From an uncultured Enterovibrio sp. (GTDB lineage: Bacteria; Pseudomonadota; Gammaproteobacteria; Enterobacterales; Vibrionaceae), in NCBI GenBank assembly GCA_947041315.1, contig CAMRDW010000005.1, positions 1-50,191 of the forward strand: DNA of 50,191 nucleotides, read 5' to 3'. Below the pieces are notes generated by a model. It did not search any database. It was not told where the DNA came from and worked only from the letters and a program-made list of their open reading frames with translations. This document shows positions 35,589 through 44,374 of this stretch, one piece after another; positions within the stretch are counted from its first letter, which is position 1; the number at the start of each line of letters is the position of its first letter. A program made the translations under genes and the position numbers.

Positions 35589-37529
35589 ATGATCGATTCA
35601 TTTTTTAATCTTGCAACAGAATTAAATATTAAATATAAAACCTCTTTAAGAAAAGAACTCCACAATATAGATAACGGAGAAGAGGCTTTAATTAAAAAGT
35701 TAGAATCGGAGTTGGAAAACACTCTTTTTTCTTATCGTTTTATTTCTGGGCAAATTTCAGAACATACCGTGATAAAAAGACCCTTTGTTGTTAATGTGGG
35801 AAAAGATTATTTTCTTATTAAGTATTCGAATGGTGTGTATTATGATCACAAAGGAAATACCACGATCGACAAATATCTTGGATGTCGTTTTTTCGAATTG
35901 AGAGAAGTCGTAAAAAAAATATCTCCGCAGGACATCGTTTCAGAAATAATAAATTTTACCCCCGTCTGGTCCTTGTTTCTTCTTTTATTGACGCCTCTCG
36001 CTTTGGTAACCCCACTTTATACCAATATTTTTAATACACGTCTTGTTTACTCCAGTTCGATAATGACACTTTTGATCGTCAGCGTGTTCTTTTTTGGTGT
36101 TTATATTTTAGAATTTTTAGCAAAGAAAGTGATTAAAAATAAGTGCTTGCAAGTTAATAGTGAGTCAGGGATTCTGTTTGAACGCTATATATTGAAATTC
36201 ACACCCTATTATCGGGGTTTTGCTTCTATTCACAGTGCTAAAACAGTGGAGCAATATCGAAAGTCTATTTGGGACTTTATTCCTTCAATTGCATCAGATT
36301 CTCTTTCATTTATTATTTTATTTATAGCTTTGAGTGTTTTTGTCTCTTGGTATAGCATCTACTTTTTTATATTTTATGCTCTTGTATTTTCGATTTTCTA
36401 TTTGTACCGTTCAAGATTATATCAACATTTGATTGAAAGAGAGAATGCCTCAAGTGATGTGCTTAAATTGAAAATTTCGAATTCGCTTTCAAGGAATAAT
36501 ATCCCCTATGTGAACAAATATATTTTGTATGAAAAATACTTGAATACATTTAGAGGCGCACAATATTCAGAGGACAAAATAACGAATTTTAATTTCTATT
36601 GGGATGAACTCACTCGAATGGTCTCGTTTTTTGCCTTGACGGTTCTGTTTGCAATCAGTTTCGCTGGGATATCAAATTCAGAACTTAATCCGGCCTATAT
36701 GATTGTTCTGTTTATTATCAGTTCAAGACTCTCAGGCTTAATGACGCAAATAGCGACGCGGTTGTCTTATCTTAAAGCCAGTTTGTATCATATTAATCAA
36801 TCGATGGAAACCCTTTATGATGCCGAAATAGTACCGGATAGAATTGATGATCTCGGTGTTAAAATTGAATCTTTGGATAAAATAAAAATATCGGGCTTGA
36901 GCATCAAAGAAGACCAGCATCTTTTATTAAATAATGTCAACATGAAATTGAATAAAGGCATTTTATACGGAATTAAAGGTCCTGTAGGAAGCGGTAAATC
37001 GACATTCTTTCGTACAATAATCGGATTGAATAAGAATTTCAAAGGGAAAATTGAATATGATGGTGTTGATTTAAACGTGATTGACAGCAGTTTTTTTGAA
37101 ATGAAAGTCAGTTATTTAACGGCTGAAACAGATTTCTTTTCTGGGACATTATACGATAATTTTTTGTTTAGAAATTGTGTGTCGAATAAATTGATAGAAT
37201 CCATTTTAAAAGAATGTTTTGGCAATAGGGTGTTTGATTATCAATCTCTTTACGTGAATGACATTGAAAGTATTCCTATGTCTACAGGGCAAAGAAGAAA
37301 GCTTTTATTTATGCTGTCGTTATTAGATAAGTCTGAATTATATGTGTTTGATGAAGTGCTTGTGAATTTATCTAAACCTGACATTGTACGCGCTGTCAAT
37401 ATGCTTAGAAAATTCATTGATGAGTCCATTATCATTATATCCAGTCATAACGAATCAATTCTATCAGCATGTGATGTTGTTTATGATATCGCTCACCACA
37501 CCATTATTGAAGTTAAAAATGATGAGTAA
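35589..37529 (+). CDS. Type I secretion ABC transporter (SiiF-like)
   Basis: 646 residues from the ATG at 35589, preceded by TGAGGG with 7 nt spacing; an ATG 42 nt earlier (35547) has a weaker site. Residues 1-120 form a soluble N-terminal domain in the place of a C39 peptidase but without an N-terminal catalytic Cys, so it may be a degenerate C39-like domain. Membrane helices lie at about 127-280 and 345-385 (WSLFLLLLTPLALVTPLY, IMTLLIVSVFFFGVYIL, FIILFIALSVFVSWYSIYFF). The ATPase domain has Walker A GPVGSGKST (464-472), signature MSTGQ (564-568), Walker B YVFDE (585-589) and H620. The Q-loop Gln is replaced (VSYLTAETDFF, Ala512) and the D-loop SALD is not seen. It immediately follows the adhesin gene, as siiF follows siiE. 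Confidence 0.88.
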   Translation: MIDSFFNLATELNIKYKTSLRKELHNIDNGEEALIKKLESELENTLFSYRFISGQISEHTVIKRPFVVNVGKDYFLIKYSNGVYYDHKGNTTIDKYLGCRFFELREVVKKISPQDIVSEIINFTPVWSLFLLLLTPLALVTPLYTNIFNTRLVYSSSIMTLLIVSVFFFGVYILEFLAKKVIKNKCLQVNSESGILFERYILKFTPYYRGFASIHSAKTVEQYRKSIWDFIPSIASDSLSFIILFIALSVFVSWYSIYFFIFYALVFSIFYLYRSRLYQHLIERENASSDVLKLKISNSLSRNNIPYVNKYILYEKYLNTFRGAQYSEDKITNFNFYWDELTRMVSFFALTVLFAISFAGISNSELNPAYMIVLFIISSRLSGLMTQIATRLSYLKASLYHINQSMETLYDAEIVPDRIDDLGVKIESLDKIKISGLSIKEDQHLLLNNVNMKLNKGILYGIKGPVGSGKSTFFRTIIGLNKNFKGKIEYDGVDLNVIDSSFFEMKVSYLTAETDFFSGTLYDNFLFRNCVSNKLIESILKECFGNRVFDYQSLYVNDIESIPMSTGQRRKLLFMLSLLDKSELYVFDEVLVNLSKPDIVRAVNMLRKFIDESIIIISSHNESILSACDVVYDIAHHTIIEVKNDE

Positions 37530-37548
37530 ACTTTCTTTTTCGAGGGCC

Positions 37549-37677
37549 AATACCCAAGACACTTGAAGGTGCGTGTTGGCGGCAAACGACTGAAGCCCTT
37601 CTGCATTGATACACTTTGTGATTGGCTTTGAGCAAGAGCTGCCAATACCCACATTGCTTCAAAGGCGACGGCTATAT
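37549..37677 (+). repeat. Foldback repeat, copy 11
   Basis: AATACCCAAGACACTTGAAG at the left, GCTTCAAAGGCGACGGCTATA at the right, starting 20 nt after the ABC transporter stop. Confidence 0.85.
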
Positions 37678-37730
37678 GTGATTGGGGTTTGAGGATGCAG
37701 CAAATAACCCCACATCGTTAAAGGCGACGT
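37677..37730 (+). repeat. Foldback repeat, copy 12 (right half only)
   Basis: TGTGATTGGGGTTTGAGGATGCAGC ... CGTTAAAGGCGACG matches the second half of the element and directly follows copy 11 at a TATA junction, as in the nested pair at 49052-49301. It may be the remains of an element into which copy 11 inserted. Confidence 0.65.
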
Positions 37731-37828
37731 CAGATTTACTCGGGTTTTAAAAGCCCTGCCTGCTTTTGGTATTTTTAAAGGTGAGGGGGGTTGCAATCAA
37801 ATTCATGACAATCAGAATACGTAGAAAT

Positions 37829-37882
37829 TAGAGGCCTTTTTTTAAATTAAATTTGTGTTTAATTAAAAAAGGTCTTTTTTTA
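37829..37882. terminator. Bidirectional terminator-like hairpin
   Basis: GAGGCCTTTTTTTAAATTAAA (from 37831), a short loop, then TTTAATTAAAAAAGGTC followed by T7. The long A/T-rich stem, with a GGCC/GGTC base, has T-runs on both strands, fitting termination of both the ABC transporter gene (plus) and the lipase gene (minus), which converge here. Confidence 0.7.
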
Positions 37883-37894
37883 TTCCGTTTTCTT

Positions 37895-38500
37895 TTATGC
37901 GGGTGTTGTATTGAGGATCTCGATGATGCGGTTACTGACTCTTTTAGAAAATATAAGGGCGGTATGGCTTAAAGGGAAAACCTCATGATCTTTCATTCCG
38001 TTTATTTTCGTTTCATCTAAAAGCACGGTTCCGTCAGATGCTTGACCAAATAAAATAAAGGAAGCCGGTCCAATGGGTTTGTTTCCAGCAATGCTATAAA
38101 GAAATACATTTTCAGGCCAATGAGGTTCATGTGTTGGCAATAAATATTCACACGAGGACTGGAAAAGAAACTCGGCCATGCCTAATTTTTTAAAAAAAGC
38201 AGCAACTTGTGAGCCTTTGTGTGGGGTTCCTAAGGTGATTGCTGTTTTGACATATTGTGTCATTAGATTATTTGATTCCAAGTAAACGCGCGTGATAACC
38301 CCTCCCATTGAATGGGCAACAATGGTGACGTCTTCTTTATCAATAAAGGCGTCCATTTTTTTAAAAAGGGAATCCAAATCAGGCATGATGGAGTTATAAG
38401 AAAGGTTTAAAACCTGATGACCCGCTTTGACAAGGCGATGGGAGAGCAGACTCATCACGCTGCTGTGCATATATAAACCATGAAGCAAAATAATTTTCAT
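37895..38500 (-). CDS. Alpha/beta-hydrolase, lipase/PGAP1-like
   Basis: 201 residues. The oxyanion HG is at LLHGLYMHS (5-13). The nucleophile elbow AHSMGG has S64, the acid is probably D156 (QASDGTV) and the catalytic His is H179 (LSHTALIF). The TLGTPHKGS segment after strand 6 is typical of the PGAP1-like/'EstA-lipase' group. There is no signal peptide, so it is a cytosolic esterase or lipase with unknown substrate. It converges with the secretion locus; the start is supported only weakly (GAG about 9 nt upstream). Confidence 0.8.
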   Translation of the reverse strand: MKIILLHGLYMHSSVMSLLSHRLVKAGHQVLNLSYNSIMPDLDSLFKKMDAFIDKEDVTIVAHSMGGVITRVYLESNNLMTQYVKTAITLGTPHKGSQVAAFFKKLGMAEFLFQSSCEYLLPTHEPHWPENVFLYSIAGNKPIGPASFILFGQASDGTVLLDETKINGMKDHEVFPLSHTALIFSKRVSNRIIEILNTTPA

Positions 38501-38595
38501 TGAAGGTACTCATAATAGGTATCTTAAAAATTATGATACAAAAAACCCCCATTGATTGAGTTAAAAATGTGAATTTAAAAGAAGAGTGGAATAAA

Positions 38596-38623
38596 TGAAA
38601 AATGCGCCATGTGATGGCGCATT
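38596..38623 (-). terminator. Terminator of the yjiH-like gene
   Basis: Perfect 9-bp stem AATGCGCCA/TGGCGCATT (38601-38609 and 38615-38623) with a TGTGA loop. On the minus strand it is followed by TTTTCATTT. It lies 35 nt past the yjiH-like stop. Confidence 0.8.
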
Positions 38624-38657
38624 GGAAGAGGGGGTTTTCTGGTTATTTTCAATCAAT

Positions 38658-40028
38658 CTAAAAAATCAGATGTGCTACTGCGGCGATTATCGGCAAAGAA
38701 ATCAAGGTCCGAAGAAGAAATATCACCAGTAATTCCCATATTTTGACTGGGATTTTACTCCCAAGGAGTAAAGCACCGACTTCAGACATATAAATCAATT
38801 GAGTGACAGAAAGGCTTGCAATAACGAAGCGAGTCATTTCATTATCAATGTTGGCTCCCAAGACAGAAGGAATAAACATGTCGGCAATGCCAACCAATAT
38901 GGTTCCAGAAGCTGCCACGGCTTCAGGAATACGCAGTAATTCCAATAAAGGAACAAACGGCATCCCAAGTATCGTAAACAGAGGGGTGTATTCAGCAATG
39001 ATGAGGGTGCCTGTACCAATGGCCATGACCACGGGTAAAACACCAAAAATCATGTCAATGGCATTTTGAATGCCTTCTTGTAGGACATCGGAAAGTGAAC
39101 GAATTTTAGATGCACGCGTGATGGCTAATTTATAAGAATAAGAAAACACCGTTTCATTTTCAGGGATCATTTCGTTTTCAACGGTTCTTTCCTTTCCTGT
39201 GATCAAGGTATTTTTTTTCCATGATAAAGGCGGTATGCGAGGCATGATGATGGCTGTAATGAAACCGGATAAACACACGGTCAAATAAAAGGGAATGAAC
39301 ATGTGTTCGAGTCCAACCTGCGCAATCACAACCAAGCTAAAACTGATTGAAACGATTGAGAATGTGGTTCCCACTATCGCGGCTTCTTTTTCTGTGTAAT
39401 AGCCTTGTTCGTATTGTTTACTTGACATCAAAATAGCCACACTGCCATCGCCTAGCCAAGAGCTCGCACAATCAACCGCAGAACGCCCCGGCAATCCAAA
39501 AAGAGGACGCATGATCCGTGTCATGAGCGTACCAATTAATTCGAGTAAACCAAAATTGGTCAAAAGCGGTAAAAAAAGGCCGGCAAAAAGGAAGACGGAA
39601 AGCAAGGTTGGTAAAAGGTCATTTAATACAAAAATGCCGGTTCCAGGATTAAGAACATGCTCCGGTCCAACATTAAAATAGGCCATGAGAACAAAAAGAG
39701 AACCTAAAAGCCGGACGATAAGCCACGCTGGGGAGATTAACAAAAGGCCGGAAAGAAATGTTGAACGGGTTATAAAGCGGGGTTTTATAAGGGGGGCAAG
39801 AACCGAAGCCAGCGCACTTACAGTCACAATCGAGGTGATAAGCAAAGAGGTGTGATCCCCTAAGTGCGCCAGAATCAATTTTGCGAGGGCGGCAATGGGA
39901 ATCGTAAAATTACCGTCAACCTTGATAGGCGTCATAAAAAGAAAGATCCCAAGCAGTGAGGGGATCAAGAACATCAGTGTGTTACGTTTTGTCGTCAATG
40001 AAAAAGGGATATTTGATGTCGTTTGCAT
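38658..40028 (-). CDS. YjiH-family membrane protein (nucleoside-recognition/Gate domain)
   Basis: 456 residues, about ten membrane segments. Two Gate-like halves are visible: one around GLPGRSAVDCASSWLGDGSVAILMSSKQY (residues about 177-205), and one around ILGMPFVPLLELLRIPEAVAASGTILVGIADMFIPSVLG near the C-terminus, with a charged cytoplasmic loop between them. This fits the YjiH family, whose substrate is not known with certainty. Function in transport is inferred. Start ATG at 40028 with GAGGA about 10 nt upstream. Ends in a strong terminator; monocistronic. Confidence 0.78.
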   Translation of the reverse strand: MQTTSNIPFSLTTKRNTLMFLIPSLLGIFLFMTPIKVDGNFTIPIAALAKLILAHLGDHTSLLITSIVTVSALASVLAPLIKPRFITRSTFLSGLLLISPAWLIVRLLGSLFVLMAYFNVGPEHVLNPGTGIFVLNDLLPTLLSVFLFAGLFLPLLTNFGLLELIGTLMTRIMRPLFGLPGRSAVDCASSWLGDGSVAILMSSKQYEQGYYTEKEAAIVGTTFSIVSISFSLVVIAQVGLEHMFIPFYLTVCLSGFITAIIMPRIPPLSWKKNTLITGKERTVENEMIPENETVFSYSYKLAITRASKIRSLSDVLQEGIQNAIDMIFGVLPVVMAIGTGTLIIAEYTPLFTILGMPFVPLLELLRIPEAVAASGTILVGIADMFIPSVLGANIDNEMTRFVIASLSVTQLIYMSEVGALLLGSKIPVKIWELLVIFLLRTLISLPIIAAVAHLIF

Positions 40029-40411
40029 AAATAAGATGTCCTCACCCTGCGTCAGTTGGAATATATATTCACAAATACTGCTTATTAAGTTGAATCTTAC
40101 TGCACCCAGATAGAAATGTAAATCCTAAAAGTTTGCCATTTTTGTCATGATCTTTAAGAGATTTAGATGGGCATCTATTCAAAGAGTTAAGTTCATTTTT
40201 ATGTTAATTGATTGAATAAGACTTCACTAAGGAGTGACAATTCATTGCAGGGCTTTTTGTCTATTTCTTGGGGGACTGAGGCGTTTTTATGTAATAAAGA
40301 TGCAAATTTATCGTTTAAATATGCTGTTTATCGCCAATCAACAGAAAAGAGTGCCTCTTCTTGTCTCGCACATTCAGAAAGTGAATTGACTCTTTTGAAA
40401 TGCATCGCGGG
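40029..40411. other. Intergenic region, no gene seen
   Basis: Upstream region of the yjiH-like gene. It contains an A/T-rich stretch and no supported gene; the frame at 40212-40499 runs into a repeat copy and has no ribosome site. Confidence 0.45.
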
Positions 40412-40541
40412 GGTATTCTCAAATGAAGTGAAGATGCGCGTCTGCGTTAAGCGAGTGAAGCCGCTGATCATCGATGGACTTTCTGATTGGGCGCTCTGAG
40501 TCGAGGCCACGCCCAGTGAGCTTCAAAGGCGAGGGGGCTAT
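40412..40541 (+). repeat. Foldback repeat, copy 13
   Basis: GGTATTCTCAAATGAAGTGAAGATGCGCG at the left, GATTGGGCGCTCTGAG in the centre and GCTTCAAAGGCGAGGGGGCTA at the right; the left end is altered. Confidence 0.75.
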
Positions 40542-40647
40542 GCGTCATTTATGCGCATTGAAGGGCATGTCCTGTTCATTATTTTAAGACGTTCAACAAT
40601 CGGTTTCATCTGCTCTTTTTGCCTCTGTATAGGCATTAAAATTTCCC

Positions 40648-40766
40648 CTACCCAAGATTTTAAGATGCAAGCAGGCGAGAAGGTTGAAAAGCCCTTAATC
40701 AAGAATGCATTTCGTCATTGGGATTTGAGACGGCACTTAAAACGCCCGCCGTTTTAAAGTGAGGGG
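40648..40766 (+). repeat. Foldback repeat, copy 14 (degenerate)
   Basis: CTACCCAAGATTTTAAGATGCAAGC at the left, CATTGGGATTTGAGACGGC in the centre, TTTTAAAGTGAGGGGAGGC at the right. It ends a few bases before the recX stop. Confidence 0.6.
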
Positions 40767-40773
40767 AGGCTTT

Positions 40774-41586
40774 TTATCCTTTGATTTCGTTCATGGCAAA
40801 TTGGATCTCTTCTGAGGAAAATCCTTTTCGGCTTAACATGGCATACGCTTTGGCACGTTCTTTTTGAAGTGTGAGATTGAAAGATTTTTTTTCAAGTTGG
40901 GCTAAACAGGATGCGTAAAAATCGATTTCTTGGGTGTGAGTCAGTTTTTCAATCAAGGTTTCAAGTTGTGTGATATCTATTTTTCTTTGGCGTAGTTCTT
41001 GGCGGATCCGTGTTATTCCTTTTCCTTTTTGAGCGTATTTTAGGATTTCTTTTTCTAAATCGACATTTTGGGCTTTGATTTCCAATTGTGTTTGAAGTTG
41101 GCTTGTGCAAGCATGCTGTTTTATGGCCTCATTAACTTGAGAATAACCAAAGCCTCTTTTTTGAAGTTTTGATGTGAGTTTCTCTTTGCTTATTGAAAAA
41201 TCGTGATAATGCTGGTTTATGTATTGATTTAAAATAGTTTGTTCATCAATGTTTAATTTTTCTTGCACATTGCATATTGCATCCTGGATCACCGCGTCAT
41301 TGATCCCTTTTGTTTTAAGTTTTTCGTGAATGTATCCCGCGCCATATTCATTTGAAAATGCACGTTCTGCGAATAGCTGTGAAAATTGCGCGTCTGATTT
41401 TAGATAATTTAAATCACGTAATTTTTCCACTGTTTCTCGGATCCAAATTTCATTGTCTGTTTTATTTCGTAATTTAGAAATCAATTCACCTTCGCTCAAA
41501 TCTCTTTGTCCTAGATGCCACAAGGCACTGTTCATCACGCTTTCTATTCGCGTCGCTTTTTTTATTTTTTTCTGGTTAGGTTGCAA
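40774..41586 (-). CDS. recX: RecX-family protein, extended
   Basis: 270 residues, against about 150-165 for the usual proteobacterial RecX. The N-terminal part carries the three-helix RecX repeats (ALWHLGQRDLSEGELISKL, VEKLRDLNYLKSDAQFSQLFAERAF, GAGYIHEKLKTKGINDAVIQDAI). Further RecX-type helices follow (SISKEKLTSKLQKRGFGYSQVNEAI; GITRIRQELRQRKIDITQLETLI; AYAMLSRKGFSSEEIQFAM), so the domain is repeated about twice. RecX inhibits RecA filament growth; the longer form resembles Gram-positive RecX. recA is not adjacent. The start is uncertain: TTG at 41586 with AGAGAA upstream, or ATG at 41535. Confidence 0.82.
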   Translation of the reverse strand: MQPNQKKIKKATRIESVMNSALWHLGQRDLSEGELISKLRNKTDNEIWIRETVEKLRDLNYLKSDAQFSQLFAERAFSNEYGAGYIHEKLKTKGINDAVIQDAICNVQEKLNIDEQTILNQYINQHYHDFSISKEKLTSKLQKRGFGYSQVNEAIKQHACTSQLQTQLEIKAQNVDLEKEILKYAQKGKGITRIRQELRQRKIDITQLETLIEKLTHTQEIDFYASCLAQLEKKSFNLTLQKERAKAYAMLSRKGFSSEEIQFAMNEIKG

Positions 41587-41834
41587 ATTTTGTTCTCTTT
41601 TATTGGGTCATTGTGCATAAAGGGAATTTCAATTTTCTTGTATCCTGTCAAAAAATCATTTCACATTTCATATGTTGAGATCATTACTTATTCATTTTAA
41701 TTATGATCGGGTTTGCTTCATTTATAATCTGATTGGTTTTTCATTTGTAAAAACAATCATTAAATCATTATATTGCTCTGATATCATTGGTCGGTTAGAA
41801 TTTGTGACCCACTTCAAATTAAATAGAATTGAAA

Positions 41835-44210
41835 ATGAAAAAAAAACACCTTTCTTTGCTTCTTTCATCTTTATTCGGGTTAATTGCCTGCGGTGATCTC
41901 TTAAATAAATCGCCCTCTTCTGTGGAAACGAGTCTTCCCAAACATATAACTAAAATAAATTTTGATATTCTGAGTAATCCACAAGAGCCGACCCTGATTT
42001 CACCCACTTATCTGTCCATCGATTCAGACGGTACCTTAGATACTGAAAAACAGGTAAGAGATCCTGCGAATGACAAAGATCCTCTGATTTCTCTTGGTAA
42101 AACGGATGGCTGGAGCACAACACAACCCATTGAAATTTCTTTTACAGGCCTCCCGCTTCATCCTCATCATCCCCCTGACAGCTTTTATCTTATAAAATCG
42201 CCAGACCCAACCCTTCTTTCAGATCCAACACAAACGCAAAAATTAAAAGAAGGCGAAGATTATCGAATAAAGATCGCGAATAACCGTTTAACCGCCATTT
42301 TACTCAAGCCTCTTTCTCCCTCAAGTCACTACATGTTTGCTATCACCAATGACTTAAAAAACAGCGAAGGGCACCCCGTTGAAATGAGCCCTTCTTACGA
42401 AACGCTGAAATCGAATGTCTCAGCCGATAGCGACGAATTACGCTCAATGCAAGCCATTACGCATGCGACTGAAAATGTATTCGAGAGGGTCGGTCTGGAT
42501 AAATCGCGCATTGTCTTTTCATCTTGGTTTACCACGACGTCCACTGTCGATGTTTTGCATGCGGCCAAAATGGCCACAGCAAAAGCCATCAAAGATGGCG
42601 CAGAAACAGTATGGAAAGGCCATGCCATTGCAGAAGGAATTACAATCGATGAACTGACGAGCTTGTTTTCTCTTAGCACACCGGTTGAAGAAAAAGACAC
42701 GTTAGGGGGCCTGGGTAAGATTTTTCATGGTCAGGTGAACATGCCATATTTTTTGGATATACGAAAAGAGAACTACAAAACCACCCCTTGGCAAAGTGGA
42801 ATGCCCAGTGTTGCTAAAATTCGTCATGTTTTACTTCAGGGGGCTGCGGCAGATAAAAAAACCGTGACCGAACAAATCATTCGTTTAGGACTTGATCCAG
42901 AAGAATTGATCCAGCCGATGACAAGTGAACCTCTTGCCTCACATATCATCACGGCGCTGGCTGGAACAGAGCTGAAATTAGCAAATGGACAGACACTCGA
43001 TCCTGAGAAAATCATCACGCGATACAGCCCTTTTCCTGTATTAAAATCAGTCCAAAAAATTGAATATTCTTTAATATTGCCCAATAGAGCAGAATGTCAA
43101 AATGAAAAAAGTAACGCCCTCACCGTTTATATGCATGGCGTGACAAACAGCAAGAATTCCTTGCTCCGCTCCGGGCTCATTGATGAACTCATGACCGGTC
43201 GATGTAAAGGCATTATTATCATTGATCATCCTCTTCATGGGAAAAGAGGGATAAATAACCAAAATGCGTCACTTCTTCCAACCATGTATCTCAACTTTGA
43301 TTATTTAACCGTTGGACGTGATAACCTTCGACAAAGTGCAATCGATGTCATTAATTTGCGAGCAGCCATTGGCTTGGTTTTTGATAAAATACGTCAACAA
43401 CCGGATGGTGTTTCTTCTTTTGGGGCACTGGCTCGATTAAATCCGGATGCCCCTGTCAGCTTTGCGGGTCATTCTTTAGGAGCGATTACGGGGATCAATG
43501 CAGGCCATATTTCAAATCGCCCGACAGGGGACCTTGAAGCGGATAAAAATTTGTTTTCTTTTGATAAATTGGCCATTGCAAATCCAGGCAGTGGAATTCC
43601 GTTTTTTCTCTATAATTCAAATAGTTTCCATTTACTGCTCAAAGGATCCAGCCTCGTTATTCAAGACCCTGATTTTATAAGGACCTGCGAAAACCTGAAT
43701 ATCACGATTTGTTATTCCTTGTTTGAAAGTAAACTTAAAAATGACGGATCGCCTGAAGCGCACAATAAACTCAAAGAAATGTACGGTGTGTTCACTCGAT
43801 TTGCTCATATCACGCAAAACATCATGGACACAATCGATCCCATCAACCATTCGATGTCTCTCACCGATATCCCTGTTTATTTAACACAAGTCAAAGACGA
43901 TAAAATTATACCTAATTTTATTCTTGAAGAAACAACCGTGAGCGGAACGGATATTTTAGTTCCATACAGTCCATTTGGGGGAACCTCTCCTTTGATCCAA
44001 TCGATGTCTTTAACACCAACAATGGATTCAATTCAAAATAAAAAAGTACGCAATGCGGCTCTCTTTAATGAAGGAGATCATTCCTCTTTACTTTCGTCTA
44101 AGGGGTTTCCTTCCGTCACAAGAGAAATGCAGTCTCAAATTTTGTCATTTCTCAATTCGGATGGAACTACGCTGACTATCACGGATCCCAGTGTGTTAGA
44201 GACCTTCTAA
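41835..44210 (+). CDS. VolA/Pla-1-family lipoprotein phospholipase
   Basis: 791 residues. Lipoprotein signal MKKKHLSLLLSSLFGLIACGD with lipobox LIAC, so the mature N-terminal Cys is lipidated and the protein is probably surface-anchored. Two beta-rich N-terminal domains (ISPTYLSIDSDGTLDTEKQ, then LGKTDGWSTTQPIEISFTGLPL) precede the alpha/beta-hydrolase domain with FAGHSLGAITG (nucleophile S547). Vibrio VolA, which cleaves exogenous lysophosphatidylcholine to supply fatty acids, is the closest characterised family. The frame opens with TTG at 41829, but I take the ATG at 41835. The Shine-Dalgarno is weak. A perfect terminator follows. Confidence 0.85.
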   Translation: MKKKHLSLLLSSLFGLIACGDLLNKSPSSVETSLPKHITKINFDILSNPQEPTLISPTYLSIDSDGTLDTEKQVRDPANDKDPLISLGKTDGWSTTQPIEISFTGLPLHPHHPPDSFYLIKSPDPTLLSDPTQTQKLKEGEDYRIKIANNRLTAILLKPLSPSSHYMFAITNDLKNSEGHPVEMSPSYETLKSNVSADSDELRSMQAITHATENVFERVGLDKSRIVFSSWFTTTSTVDVLHAAKMATAKAIKDGAETVWKGHAIAEGITIDELTSLFSLSTPVEEKDTLGGLGKIFHGQVNMPYFLDIRKENYKTTPWQSGMPSVAKIRHVLLQGAAADKKTVTEQIIRLGLDPEELIQPMTSEPLASHIITALAGTELKLANGQTLDPEKIITRYSPFPVLKSVQKIEYSLILPNRAECQNEKSNALTVYMHGVTNSKNSLLRSGLIDELMTGRCKGIIIIDHPLHGKRGINNQNASLLPTMYLNFDYLTVGRDNLRQSAIDVINLRAAIGLVFDKIRQQPDGVSSFGALARLNPDAPVSFAGHSLGAITGINAGHISNRPTGDLEADKNLFSFDKLAIANPGSGIPFFLYNSNSFHLLLKGSSLVIQDPDFIRTCENLNITICYSLFESKLKNDGSPEAHNKLKEMYGVFTRFAHITQNIMDTIDPINHSMSLTDIPVYLTQVKDDKIIPNFILEETTVSGTDILVPYSPFGGTSPLIQSMSLTPTMDSIQNKKVRNAALFNEGDHSSLLSSKGFPSVTREMQSQILSFLNSDGTTLTITDPSVLETF

Positions 44211-44214
44211 AAAA

Positions 44215-44244
44215 CATAGCCCTTTGAAGGGCTATGCTTTTTTT
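44215..44244 (+). terminator. Rho-independent terminator of the VolA-like gene
   Basis: CATAGCCCT/AGGGCTATG, nine of nine pairs, loop TTGA, then C and a T8 tract. It starts 4 nt after the stop codon. The T-tract runs directly into a foldback repeat. Confidence 0.9.
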
Positions 44245-44364
44245 CCGTCGCTTTTGAGGCTGCAGGTTTGTTGGCTCGCGCATTCAGCTCATTCAAACAG
44301 TGCATCTATGCTGATGGACTTTTCGTTTAGCTTCCCGTCTGCAACGCCAAATATCTGGAGTACC
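44245..44364 (-). repeat. Foldback repeat, copy 15
   Basis: CCGTCGCTTTTGAGGCTGCAGG at the left, CATCTATGCTGATGGACTTTTC in the core, a degenerate right end (ATATCTGGAGTACCC). The TATA of the left end is replaced by the T-tract of the VolA terminator. Confidence 0.7.
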
Positions 44365-44374
44365 CTCATTTTAA

